A DNA stretch of 12,320 nt from Pseudomonadota bacterium (GTDB lineage Bacteria; Pseudomonadota; Alphaproteobacteria; UBA2136; UBA6156), in NCBI GenBank assembly GCA_009927255.1, contig RFNJ01000157.1, forward strand, positions 1 to 12,320, read 5' to 3'. The notes under the pieces are model-generated. The model had not been told where the DNA came from. It did not search any database and saw only the letters and a program-made list of their open reading frames with translations. A program made the translations under genes and the position numbers. This document shows, one piece after another, positions 7,801 through 12,320 of the stretch. Each line of letters opens with the position of its first letter. The first letter of the stretch is position 1.

Positions 7801-8277
7801 CAAGGTGGTGGGGCGTGTAAGGTGGCGGGGATTGTTTTGAATATTCGGGAAATGAAGACCAAAAAGGGCGACCGCATGGGCATTGCGCTGATGAGCGACC
7901 CGAGCGGGCAGGGGGAGGTGGCGTTCTTCCCCGAAACCTATGCCGCCTGCCAGCAGTTGCTGGAAAGTGGCAAGCCGCTGGTGGTGGCAGTGAAGGTGGC
8001 CAGAGATGGCGAGCGCTTGCGGGTGGGCGCCGATGTGGTGCGGCTGCTGGAAGAGATGCTGGGTGAGCGGCCAGAATTGGTGATTACGGTGCAGAACCCC
8101 GCCATTATGGCGCGGGTGAAGGGCATGTTGGATGGCGCCAGCAGCGGGCCAACCGCGGTGCGGTTGGTGGTGCCCAGCAGCCATGGCGATGCGGTGCTGC
8201 GGCTGCCGCGCAAGCTGGGGGTGAATTCGACGATGTTGGCGAATTTAAGAGGGCTGGAGGGGGTGGGGGTAAGATGA
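4855..8277 (+). CDS. dnaE: DNA polymerase III alpha subunit
   Basis: This 1140-aa replicative polymerase catalyses chromosome synthesis (E. coli DnaE is 1160 aa). The PHP domain covers about 1-275, beginning RFIHLTCKSSFSLLEG. The palm has GPGRGSGAGS (from about 361) and PDFDIDF with catalytic D401 and D403; the third catalytic Asp is D556 in 'VKFDFLGLK'. Finger and helix-hairpin-helix regions follow. A clamp-binding motif QGDLF is at 909-913, and an OB fold starts near 980 (CKVAGIVLNIREMKTKKGDR). Start ATG 4855 has AGGA at 4844-4847. The gene follows lolD by 53 bases without a terminator, so it is probably part of that operon. Two oddities: the PHP histidine corresponding to E. coli H12 is Lys (K12), and an 8-bp tandem repeat (5762-5793) encodes IQGFRDSGMQG between the PHP and palm domains, where family members vary in length. 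Confidence 0.97.
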   Translation: MTGPRFIHLTCKSSFSLLEGLLPVKKLAKVAAGHGFAALGVTDLGNIFGAVEVSKYLPDAGVQPLLGCELRVSGVDGSVAGMLTFLVQDNQGWRNLARLVSEAELAKASKGEAVVAVARVAELSTGLIVLSGAYGRGLAAQALRCGRLAVELAPLVAALGDRFYVQLERHGVTGEKEVEAALRAWAAEHDVALVATNDCRFAKASDVAAFEVLVGIGDGTTMDDPARRRFTANHHVRSEAEMLAAFADIPEACANTVEIARRCGFLIPPVNVKQMFMPRWEFDGDTPVAEVIGRQAKEGLARRIQGFRDSGMQGKMDVEVYYKRLEDELAIICSMGFAGYFLITSDFIRWAKGQGIPVGPGRGSGAGSLVAWALEITDLDPIRWDLYFERFLNPERVSLPDFDIDFCQDRRDEVIDYVRRRHGEARVAHIITFGTLKARACLRDVGRVLGLGYNFVGQIAGFIPEGANPPPIAEVLESDERLRARYEAEEDVKRLVDTALELEGCYRHASTHAAGLIIADRDLAEVCGLFVDPRSGTPVTQFSMKDVEYAGLVKFDFLGLKTLSIIRAAEEMVRVHQPTFAIADVPLDDAATFAMLKRGETCGVFQIEGAGMTELTRKMKADNMEALSALIALYRPGPMELIPQYLDVRLGRKAAEYPHPLLEETLKVTFGIAVYQEQVIQMARVLAGYSLGQGDMLRRAMGKKNPAEMAKERSKFVAGAAACHGIAEDDANRIFGLMETFAGYGFNKAHSMAYALISYQTAYLKANHLREFMAATMTYDRGNHDKLLRYKEDMLKLGVGLLAPDVNVSGVFFTVEGKDIRHALSALKGAGEEAMRLLVAEREKNGAFKNVWDVLARLEPQVLNKRQLEVLVKAGALDGLEKRREWLLGNMDVLLAYGAACVEARASGQGDLFGGDGGGKVDHAPYLAACKAVEPWDYLLRLQYEAEAVGFYLSAHPLSAFADEMQRLVGLKPLAELEEFAQQGGGACKVAGIVLNIREMKTKKGDRMGIALMSDPSGQGEVAFFPETYAACQQLLESGKPLVVAVKVARDGERLRVGADVVRLLEEMLGERPELVITVQNPAIMARVKGMLDGASSGPTAVRLVVPSSHGDAVLRLPRKLGVNSTMLANLRGLEGVGVR
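5762..5793 (+). repeat. Four tandem copies of an 8-bp unit inside dnaE
   Basis: GGATTCAG occurs at 5762-5769, 5770-5777 and 5778-5785, and GGATGCAG at 5786-5793. The unit is not a multiple of three, so gain or loss of one copy would shift the dnaE frame. The array encodes part of a linker between conserved blocks. The unit closely resembles GGTATCAG repeated after the dnaE stop. Confidence 0.85.
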
Positions 8278-8312
8278 GGATAATAGGTATGAGGATATCA
8301 GGGTATCAGGTG
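8278..8312 (+). repeat. 8-bp-period repeats directly after the dnaE stop
   Basis: From the first base after the stop, units GGATAATA, GGTATGAG, GATATCAG and GGTATCAG follow one another (8278-8309) and end in GTG. The period and sequence match the array inside dnaE (GGATTCAG), and the 12-mer at 8283-8294 is identical to one at 1047-1058. Confidence 0.65.
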
Positions 8313-8313
8313 T

Positions 8314-8348
8314 AAAAAACCACCCCCATTCCATTGCTGGAACGGGGG
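8314..8348 (-). terminator. Strong intrinsic terminator on the minus strand
   Basis: On the minus strand an 11-bp stem (CCCCCGTTCCA with TGGAATGGGGG) closes a GCAA tetraloop and is followed within 3 bases by TTTTTT (8319-8314). The sixth pair is G-U on this strand but an A/C mismatch on the plus strand, and only the minus strand has the downstream T run. The terminator therefore serves a minus-strand transcript, not dnaE. Confidence 0.85.
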
Positions 8349-8569
8349 GGACTGGCGCGCACGCCAGCCGGGATATAAAGTTCCACAGGATGGCTACCAG
8401 AGTGGGCAGCTTGTGCTACTGGGTGATCTTACTGCACGGTTGCAACAAGATTCCCATCATAGGCTCTGAGGTACTTCTGCCCGTGCACCACACGACCTAC
8501 AATGAGCGGTTAGGCTTTTCGGTTTGGCGTGGGATGGGAAACGTAAGTGGGCTTTTGGCCCAGAATGAT
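8314..8569 (-). ncRNA. Candidate structured small RNA of about 255 nt, family not recognised
   Basis: The 418-base gap between dnaE and gltA holds no convincing gene on either strand. It has a complete minus-strand transcription unit: promoter at 8603-8575 and a strong terminator ending at 8314. The predicted RNA shows several pairings. These are a 5' hairpin TGGGC/GCCCA (8562-8548); a long-range 8-bp helix pairing 8533-8540 with 8451-8458; a 7-bp stem 8481-8487 with 8433-8439; an alternative 8477-8482 with 8404-8409; a CTGGCG/CGCCAG hairpin (8367-8352); then the terminator. I looked for conserved cores of RNase P RNA, tmRNA and SRP RNA and saw none. 6S RNA, which has little primary conservation, cannot be excluded. 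Strand skew here is near neutral, unlike the G-rich flanks. Ends are predicted, not measured. Confidence 0.48.
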
Positions 8570-8574
8570 GGTGC

Positions 8575-8603
8575 TTTTTAGCTGCGGGGGGTGGGGGTGT
8601 CAA
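8575..8603 (-). promoter_or_regulatory. Promoter of the candidate small RNA
   Basis: On the minus strand a perfect -35 TTGACA (8603-8598) is followed after exactly 17 bases by TAAAAA (8580-8575), a four-of-six match to the -10 consensus. The predicted start is near 8569-8567. It faces away from the gltA promoter, with the two -35 boxes 22 bases apart. Confidence 0.5.
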
Positions 8604-8625
8604 GGGTGTGATGTTTGGGGGGGTG

Positions 8626-8655
8626 TTGACGCCGTTGTGCGGTGCAGCGTAGAGT
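8626..8655 (+). promoter_or_regulatory. Likely gltA promoter
   Basis: TTGACG (8626-8631) and TAGAGT (8650-8655) are separated by 18 bases. The predicted transcript would start near 8662, giving a leader of about 35 bases to the ATG at 8696. The downstream TAGTTA (8664-8669) is a weaker alternative -10. Confidence 0.45.
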
Positions 8656-8695
8656 GTGAAAAATAGTTATGTAAGAACAAGAAAGACCCCTGTGA

Positions 8696-10039
8696 ATGGC
8701 GAATGTGGTGAAATTGGCAAAAGGCAATGCGGGCGCGGCCCAAGGCAACAGCGGGGCGGGAGTGCAAAAGGGCGGTGGTGACAACACCATGACCGTGACC
8801 TTGCCGTTATTAAAAGGCACCGTGGGGCCGAATGTGGCGGATGTGCGGGCGCTTTATAAGAATCATGGCGTGTTTACCTATGACCCCGGCTTTATGAGCA
8901 CGGCGGCGTGCCAGAGTGGGATAACGTATATTGATGGGGATAAGGGGGAGTTGCTGTATCGGGGCTACCCCATTGAACAACTGGCGGAAAAGAGCACTTA
9001 TTTGGAAGTGTGCTATTTGCTGCTATTTGGTGAGTTGCCCAACCGCAGCCAGCTGGAAGAATTTGAGAATATCGTGATGGACCACACCATGGTGCATGAG
9101 CAGGTGGCGACATTTTACCATGGTTTCCGCCCCGATGCGCACCCGATGAGCATTTTGTGCGGGGTGACGGGGGCTTTGGCGAGTTTTTACCATGACAGCC
9201 TGGATATTCATAACCCACGGCACCGGGAAGTGACGGCGTATCGGCTGATTGCCAAGATGCCCACATTGGTGGCGATGGCGTATAAGTATAGCGTGGGGCA
9301 GCCGTTTATGTACCCTGACAACAACCTGAGCTATGCGGGCAACTTTTTGCGGATGATGTTTGCGGTGCCGACCAAGGATTATGAGGTGAACCCGGTGGTG
9401 GAGCAGGCAATGGACCGGATTTTTACGTTGCATGCCGACCATGAACAAAACGCCAGCACCAGTACGGTGCGCTTGGCGGGCAGCAGCGGGGCCAACCCGT
9501 TTGCTTGCGTGGCAGCGGGAGTGGCGACGTTGTGGGGGCCGTTGCATGGCGGCGCCAATGAGGCGGTGCTGAAAATGCTGCAAGAGATTGGCCACGAGCG
9601 GAATGTTCCAGCCTTTGTGGAGAAAGCCAAAGATAAGCTGAGTGATGTGAAGCTGATGGGCTTTGGCCACCGCGTTTATAAGAACTTTGACCCGCGTGCG
9701 AAAATTATGCGCGACGCCTGCCACAGCGTGCTGAAGGATTTGGGCGTGAATGACCCTGCGCTGGGCGTGGCGCTGAAGCTGGAAGAAGCTGCGCTGAACG
9801 ACCCTTACTTTATTGAGCGTAAACTTTATCCCAACGTGGACTTTTACAGCGGGATTATTTTGCGGGCGATTGGTATCCCGACCCCGATGTTCACCTGCCT
9901 GTTTGCCCTAGCCCGCACGGTGGGATGGATTGGCCACTGGATGGAGATGATTGGCGAGCCTGACCAGAAAATTGGCCGGCCACGGCAGCTTTACACGGGG
10001 CCGACGCGGCGGGATGTGGTGCCTTTGGGGAAACGATAA
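8696..10039 (+). CDS. gltA: Citrate synthase, type II (hexameric class)
   Basis: This 447-aa enzyme condenses acetyl-CoA and oxaloacetate to citrate, the entry step of the TCA cycle. The catalytic triad is H284 (GPLHGGANE), H325 (GFGHRVYK) and D382 (NVDFYSG). All three are exactly 20 positions beyond E. coli H264, H305 and D362, so the core aligns without internal gaps. 'YIDGDKGELLYRGYPIEQLA' and 'TFYHGFRPDAHPMSIL' are family hallmarks. The first 31 residues are a Gly/Ala/Asn/Gln-rich low-complexity stretch in place of the usual short N-terminal strand. ATG 8789 (M32) is an alternative start giving 416 aa. Neither start has a strong ribosome binding site; I prefer 8696 because the promoter fits it and family members are usually 425-440 aa. 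Transcription ends at the double hairpin after the stop. Confidence 0.96.
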   Translation: MANVVKLAKGNAGAAQGNSGAGVQKGGGDNTMTVTLPLLKGTVGPNVADVRALYKNHGVFTYDPGFMSTAACQSGITYIDGDKGELLYRGYPIEQLAEKSTYLEVCYLLLFGELPNRSQLEEFENIVMDHTMVHEQVATFYHGFRPDAHPMSILCGVTGALASFYHDSLDIHNPRHREVTAYRLIAKMPTLVAMAYKYSVGQPFMYPDNNLSYAGNFLRMMFAVPTKDYEVNPVVEQAMDRIFTLHADHEQNASTSTVRLAGSSGANPFACVAAGVATLWGPLHGGANEAVLKMLQEIGHERNVPAFVEKAKDKLSDVKLMGFGHRVYKNFDPRAKIMRDACHSVLKDLGVNDPALGVALKLEEAALNDPYFIERKLYPNVDFYSGIILRAIGIPTPMFTCLFALARTVGWIGHWMEMIGEPDQKIGRPRQLYTGPTRRDVVPLGKR

Positions 10040-10064
10040 GTTTTTGGTGGTTGATTAAGATGGC

Positions 10065-10110
10065 CCCCAGCCTTCGCTGGGGTGACCGGACTGACGTCCG
10101 GTCAGTTTTT
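10065..10110 (+). terminator. Double-hairpin terminator of gltA, shared with the nhaA 3' end
   Basis: Hairpin 1 is CCCCAGC-cttc-GCTGGGG (10065-10082). Hairpin 2 is a 9-bp stem TGACCGGAC with GTCCGGTCA around a TGAC loop (10083-10104), followed by GTTTTT (10105-10110). Hairpin 2 and its T run terminate the plus strand. The convergent nhaA stop codon occupies the last three bases of stem 2. On the minus strand the hairpins lack a following T run, so they may only stabilise the nhaA 3' end. Confidence 0.8.
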
Positions 10111-11265
10111 GATGAGACTTGGGCGATTCTGTAGACTGAGCACGAGGATGGCACAAAGGGTAGAGAGCAGGCTGCCGGTGAGGATGCCGAGGCGGGCTTG
10201 GGGTTGGAGTTCGGGGGCTAATGCAAGATTGGCGATGAAGAGGCTCATGGTAAAGCCGATGCCGCAGATGCAGGCGGTGGCGTAGGTTTGTGGCCAGGAG
10301 GCACCCTGGGGGCGTTTGAGGGCGGTGGTTTTTTCCAGCAGCCAAACCGTGCCGAAGATGCCGAATTGTTTGCCCACTACCAAGGCAGCGATGATGCCGA
10401 GTGTGGGTGGGGCGGTGAAGGTGGCAAGGGTGATTCCGGCCAAGCTGATGCCGGTGTTGGCGAAGGCGAACAGCGGCAGCACCGCCCAGCGCACAAAGGG
10501 CTGGAGGGCGTGTTCCACTTGGTGGGCAGGGGAAGGGCTTTTGGTGGGATTTTTGAGCGGTAGTAGCAGGCCTAGCACCACACCTGCCAAGGTGGCGTGG
10601 ACGCCGCTTTGTAGGGTGAGCAGCCACATCAGCGCGCCGATGGGCAGGAAGAACAGGAGGCTGCGCAGGCCGGATTTACGGGCGATGATTAAGATAATAG
10701 CACAGGCGATGGCGAGCAGGGCATTGGTGAGGGCAAGTTGGCTGGTGAAGAAGATGGCGATGGTGAGGATGGCGAGGAGGTCATCGGCCACCGCCAAGGC
10801 GAGCAGGAAGGCGCGCAGGCTGGCGGTGAGGTGGTTGCGCAGCAGGCTGAAAAGGGCGAGGGCGAAGGCGATATCGGTTGCCGCAGGAATGGGCCAGCCT
10901 TTGGCAAGCTGCGGGTTGTGGTGGGTGAGTGCCAGAAACATGCAGGCAGGTAGGGCAAAGCCTGCCACGGCGGCGATGAGGGGGCTGAGGGCTTGGCGGG
11001 GGTTGCGGAAACTGCCATGCATGAACTCGCGCTGGATTTCGATGCCGATGAGGAGGAAGAACAGGGCCATCAGGCCGTCGTTGATCCAGTGGTGGAGGGA
11101 TTTGGTGAGGCTAAGAGGTTCGAGGCCGAGGGTGAGGGGGGCTTCCAGCAGATGATGGTAGGCGTGGCCGCCGCCGAGATTGACGATGAGTAATGCGGCG
11201 AGGGCGGCGAGGAGTAGGGCGAGGCCGCCGAGGATTTCGCTGCGGTGGGTTGGGAGGTTATGCAT
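10102..11265 (-). CDS. nhaA: Na+/H+ antiporter NhaA
   Basis: This 387-aa inner-membrane antiporter exports Na+ (or Li+) in exchange for protons (E. coli NhaA is 388 aa). It carries the ion-binding aspartates D161-D162 (E. coli D163-D164) in 'AVADDLLAI', D131 (E. coli D133) in 'IPAATDIAFAL', H223 (E. coli H225) in 'SGVHATLAGV', and K299 (E. coli K300) in 'VVGKQFGI'. Multiple hydrophobic helices run throughout. I chose ATG 11265 because length and residue numbering then track E. coli. ATG 11295 would add ten residues, and still earlier starts run through a terminator and into the neighbouring gene. No clear ribosome binding site is seen at either ATG. Codons are C- and A-ending, in keeping with its position on the C-rich strand. 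It converges on gltA and shares its terminator region. Confidence 0.95.
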   Translation of the reverse strand: MHNLPTHRSEILGGLALLLAALAALLIVNLGGGHAYHHLLEAPLTLGLEPLSLTKSLHHWINDGLMALFFLLIGIEIQREFMHGSFRNPRQALSPLIAAVAGFALPACMFLALTHHNPQLAKGWPIPAATDIAFALALFSLLRNHLTASLRAFLLALAVADDLLAILTIAIFFTSQLALTNALLAIACAIILIIARKSGLRSLLFFLPIGALMWLLTLQSGVHATLAGVVLGLLLPLKNPTKSPSPAHQVEHALQPFVRWAVLPLFAFANTGISLAGITLATFTAPPTLGIIAALVVGKQFGIFGTVWLLEKTTALKRPQGASWPQTYATACICGIGFTMSLFIANLALAPELQPQARLGILTGSLLSTLCAILVLSLQNRPSLIKN

Positions 11266-11302
11266 GGGGATATGATGAGATGAGTTGCTAGCCATCGCAA
11301 CC

Positions 11303-11325
11303 AGAAAGCCGCCTTGCGGCGGCTT
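11303..11325 (-). terminator. Terminator between the cell wall hydrolase gene and nhaA
   Basis: On the minus strand AAGCCGCC and GGCGGCTT pair perfectly around a GCAA loop (11325-11306), followed by TCT. It lies about 30 bases after the hydrolase stop and just before nhaA. The T run is short (TTTCT including stem Ts), so termination may be partial and allow some read-through into nhaA. Confidence 0.6.
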
Positions 11326-11353
11326 CCTTGGTATTTCGTGTATCATCGTTCCA

Positions 11354-11971
11354 TCACTTCTGCAGCGCGAGGCGGCAGAGGCGGTGGCCGATGGGGTCCG
11401 CTTTGGCGTATTCGGCGTAGTGCAAGTGGGCACCGATTTGGCCGAGGGGCTTCAAGCGGCAGTTTTCCACATCTACCGTGGACCACAGCGGCTGAACCGC
11501 CGGAGTGTGGTAGTGGGTGGAGTGGGCAACTTGCCAGCGCACTTCGGCAAAGACCTGCTTGTTACGGCGGCCGTTACTATACCAATCACGCAGGATTTGC
11601 TCGGCCAAGAACTGGGAGAAGACCCAGTGATGGCTTGGCATTTGCGTTGCTGGATGCGGGCGGTTATCTCCCATGAAGCTATACTGGTAGACCGTGCGGC
11701 CATTGACCAGTTTCGCTTGGTTGATAACTTCGCAGACCGAGTTGCCATAGGCGCTGTGGAGCGTGCGGTTGAGCACGTTCTGGGCGATGGCGGCTTGATC
11801 GGCGTCGTTGCCGCGTTCTCCTTCCCAATACATGGTGATGGCGAGGCACTCCACTTCCTGGTGGAAGGAGGGTGCTTCGGCAGACCGTGCGGGGAAGGCG
11901 TTGGCGATAAGGACGTTGATGATGTAGAACATCAACGCAACAGCGCCGAGAGGCAGAGCTAGGAAACGCAT
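11354..11971 (-). CDS. Cell wall hydrolase, SleB/CwlJ (Hydrolase_2) family
   Basis: This 205-aa protein has an N-terminal hydrophobic segment (about 2-24, FLALPLGAVALMFYIINVLI) acting as signal anchor or signal peptide, so the enzyme faces the periplasm. The domain matches the SleB/CwlJ fold: ECLAITMYWEGERG with the presumed catalytic Glu E50, 'AAIAQNVLNRT', 'YQYSFMGD' (95-102), 'STHYHTPAVQPLW' (151-163) and 'IGAHLHY' (179-185). Members cleave peptidoglycan glycan strands; in non-sporeformers they are linked to wall remodelling. ATG 11971 is chosen for its AGGAG ribosome binding site 8-9 bases upstream; a longer frame from 12055 lacks one. Strand composition here is close to neutral, unlike the flanking G-rich DNA, which could reflect different ancestry. 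It is separated from nhaA by a hairpin and reads away from the comEC-like gene. Confidence 0.88.
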   Translation of the reverse strand: MRFLALPLGAVALMFYIINVLIANAFPARSAEAPSFHQEVECLAITMYWEGERGNDADQAAIAQNVLNRTLHSAYGNSVCEVINQAKLVNGRTVYQYSFMGDNRPHPATQMPSHHWVFSQFLAEQILRDWYSNGRRNKQVFAEVRWQVAHSTHYHTPAVQPLWSTVDVENCRLKPLGQIGAHLHYAEYAKADPIGHRLCRLALQK

Positions 11972-12082
11972 ACTAAGGCTCCTGAGAAAAAGTGCTGATA
12001 CGGCCACCATGGCCGTTCCAGATATCGAGATGGGGTGGGGCGTGAGGAAATACAAGATGTGGATATTTTGTGGTATTTTGGT

Positions 12083-12111
12083 TTTACAAACACAATATGT
12101 GGTGTTATGGC
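12083..12111 (+). promoter_or_regulatory. Likely promoter of the comEC-like gene in an AT-rich divergent region
   Basis: TTTACA (12083-12088) and TATGGC (12106-12111) are separated by exactly 17 bases, giving a predicted start near 12118 and a 25-base leader to ATG 12143. The surrounding 12056-12110 is the most AT-rich intergenic stretch in the window and must also hold the hydrolase promoter on the other strand, which I could not assign. It includes GTTT-tac-AAAC (12081-12091) and flanking TTGTG/CACAA. Confidence 0.4.
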
Positions 12112-12142
12112 CAGCTTTTGGACTTGCTGATAGGTTTTGGGG

Positions 12143-12320
12143 ATGAATTTGGGGTTGATTGATGGTGCTGGCCGGCCTGATGGTTTGGCGGTGCTTGTGC
12201 GGCAGAGAATGGCTTTGGCGTTGGCTTTTGGGGCTTTGGTGGGGGCGGGGGGATTTTTTTATTGGCCCGCTGATGTGCCTTGGTTTGTCGGGCTTTGGGC
12301 GGTTTCGTTAGGTTTATTGG
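12143..12320 (+). CDS. comEC: ComEC/Rec2-like DNA-uptake channel protein, N-terminal fragment
   Basis: An open frame from ATG 12143 runs 59 codons to the window edge without a stop. It begins with a polar segment followed by RQRMALALAFGALVGAGGFF, YWPADVPWFVG and a second hydrophobic start (LWAVSLGLL). An Arg-rich entry, a first membrane helix with Gly residues, then 'aYF..p..P' and a second helix is the arrangement at the N-terminus of alphaproteobacterial ComEC proteins, which carry single-stranded DNA across the inner membrane during competence. Location near gltA agrees, since comEC, gltX and gltA are often neighbours in alphaproteobacteria. Only the first two helices are visible, so other polytopic membrane proteins cannot be excluded. 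GGGG just before the ATG is a weak ribosome binding site. Confidence 0.58.
   Translation, partial: MNLGLIDGAGRPDGLAVLVRQRMALALAFGALVGAGGFFYWPADVPWFVGLWAVSLGLL

Noticed and set aside
8278..8348. The hairpin after dnaE as a dnaE terminator
   Set aside because: On the plus strand the stem has an A/C mismatch and is not followed by a T run; it functions on the minus strand.
8390..8581. 63-codon plus-strand open frame in the dnaE-gltA gap
   Set aside because: No properly spaced ribosome binding site, codons unlike neighbouring genes (AGA, ATA, GTA, CTT), a Cys/Trp/His-rich product without recognisable features, and it lies antisense to the better supported minus-strand unit.
10316..11155. 279-codon plus-strand open frame opposite nhaA
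   Set aside because: Antisense shadow; Arg/Met-rich product without family features, while the minus frame is a full NhaA.
11266..11433. N-terminal extension of nhaA
   Set aside because: It would run through the hydrolase terminator hairpin and overlap the hydrolase 3' end; residue numbering fits E. coli NhaA best from 11265.

Overview
The window reads as chromosomal housekeeping DNA from an alphaproteobacterium. The evidence is a DUF2155 protein, a short proline--tRNA ligase without the editing insertion, a single lolC/E-type gene directly followed by lolD and dnaE, a type II citrate synthase, and a ComEC-like gene near gltA. No transposase, phage gene, tRNA, rRNA or CRISPR array was seen. 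From about base 660 the plus strand is strongly G-rich over C whichever strand is coding, with many runs of 7-8 G.

Left part (1-2397, all plus): the 3' part of a MerR-family regulator, an exported DUF2155 protein whose start overlaps or nearly abuts the regulator's stop, a 123-base gap with short degenerate repeats, then proS. Two tiny membrane-protein genes on the minus strand (71 aa, and a 38-aa one that is easy to miss) lie between proS and lolC.

Middle (2864-8277, plus): lolC, lolD and dnaE form a tight unit with gaps of 0 and 53 bases. They encode the inner-membrane lipoprotein-release ABC transporter and the replicative polymerase. The dnaE frame contains four tandem copies of an 8-bp repeat. 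A related repeat with the same 8-bp period sits just after the dnaE stop, and a 12-bp piece of that one recurs after the DUF2155 stop.

The 418-base gap 8278-8695 contains the most interesting signal. A minus-strand promoter (TTGACA, 17-bp spacer, TAAAAA) and a strong minus-strand intrinsic terminator bound a transcript of about 255 nt with several internal pairings and no convincing ORF. This is a candidate structured small RNA that I could not assign to a known family. Its promoter stands back-to-back with the likely gltA promoter.

Right part (8696-12320): gltA (plus) is followed by a double-hairpin terminator that touches the stop codon of the convergent nhaA (minus). Upstream of nhaA on the minus strand is a SleB/CwlJ-type cell wall hydrolase with its own terminator. 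An AT-rich divergent promoter region then leads into the first 59 codons of a ComEC-like DNA-uptake protein, cut by the window end.
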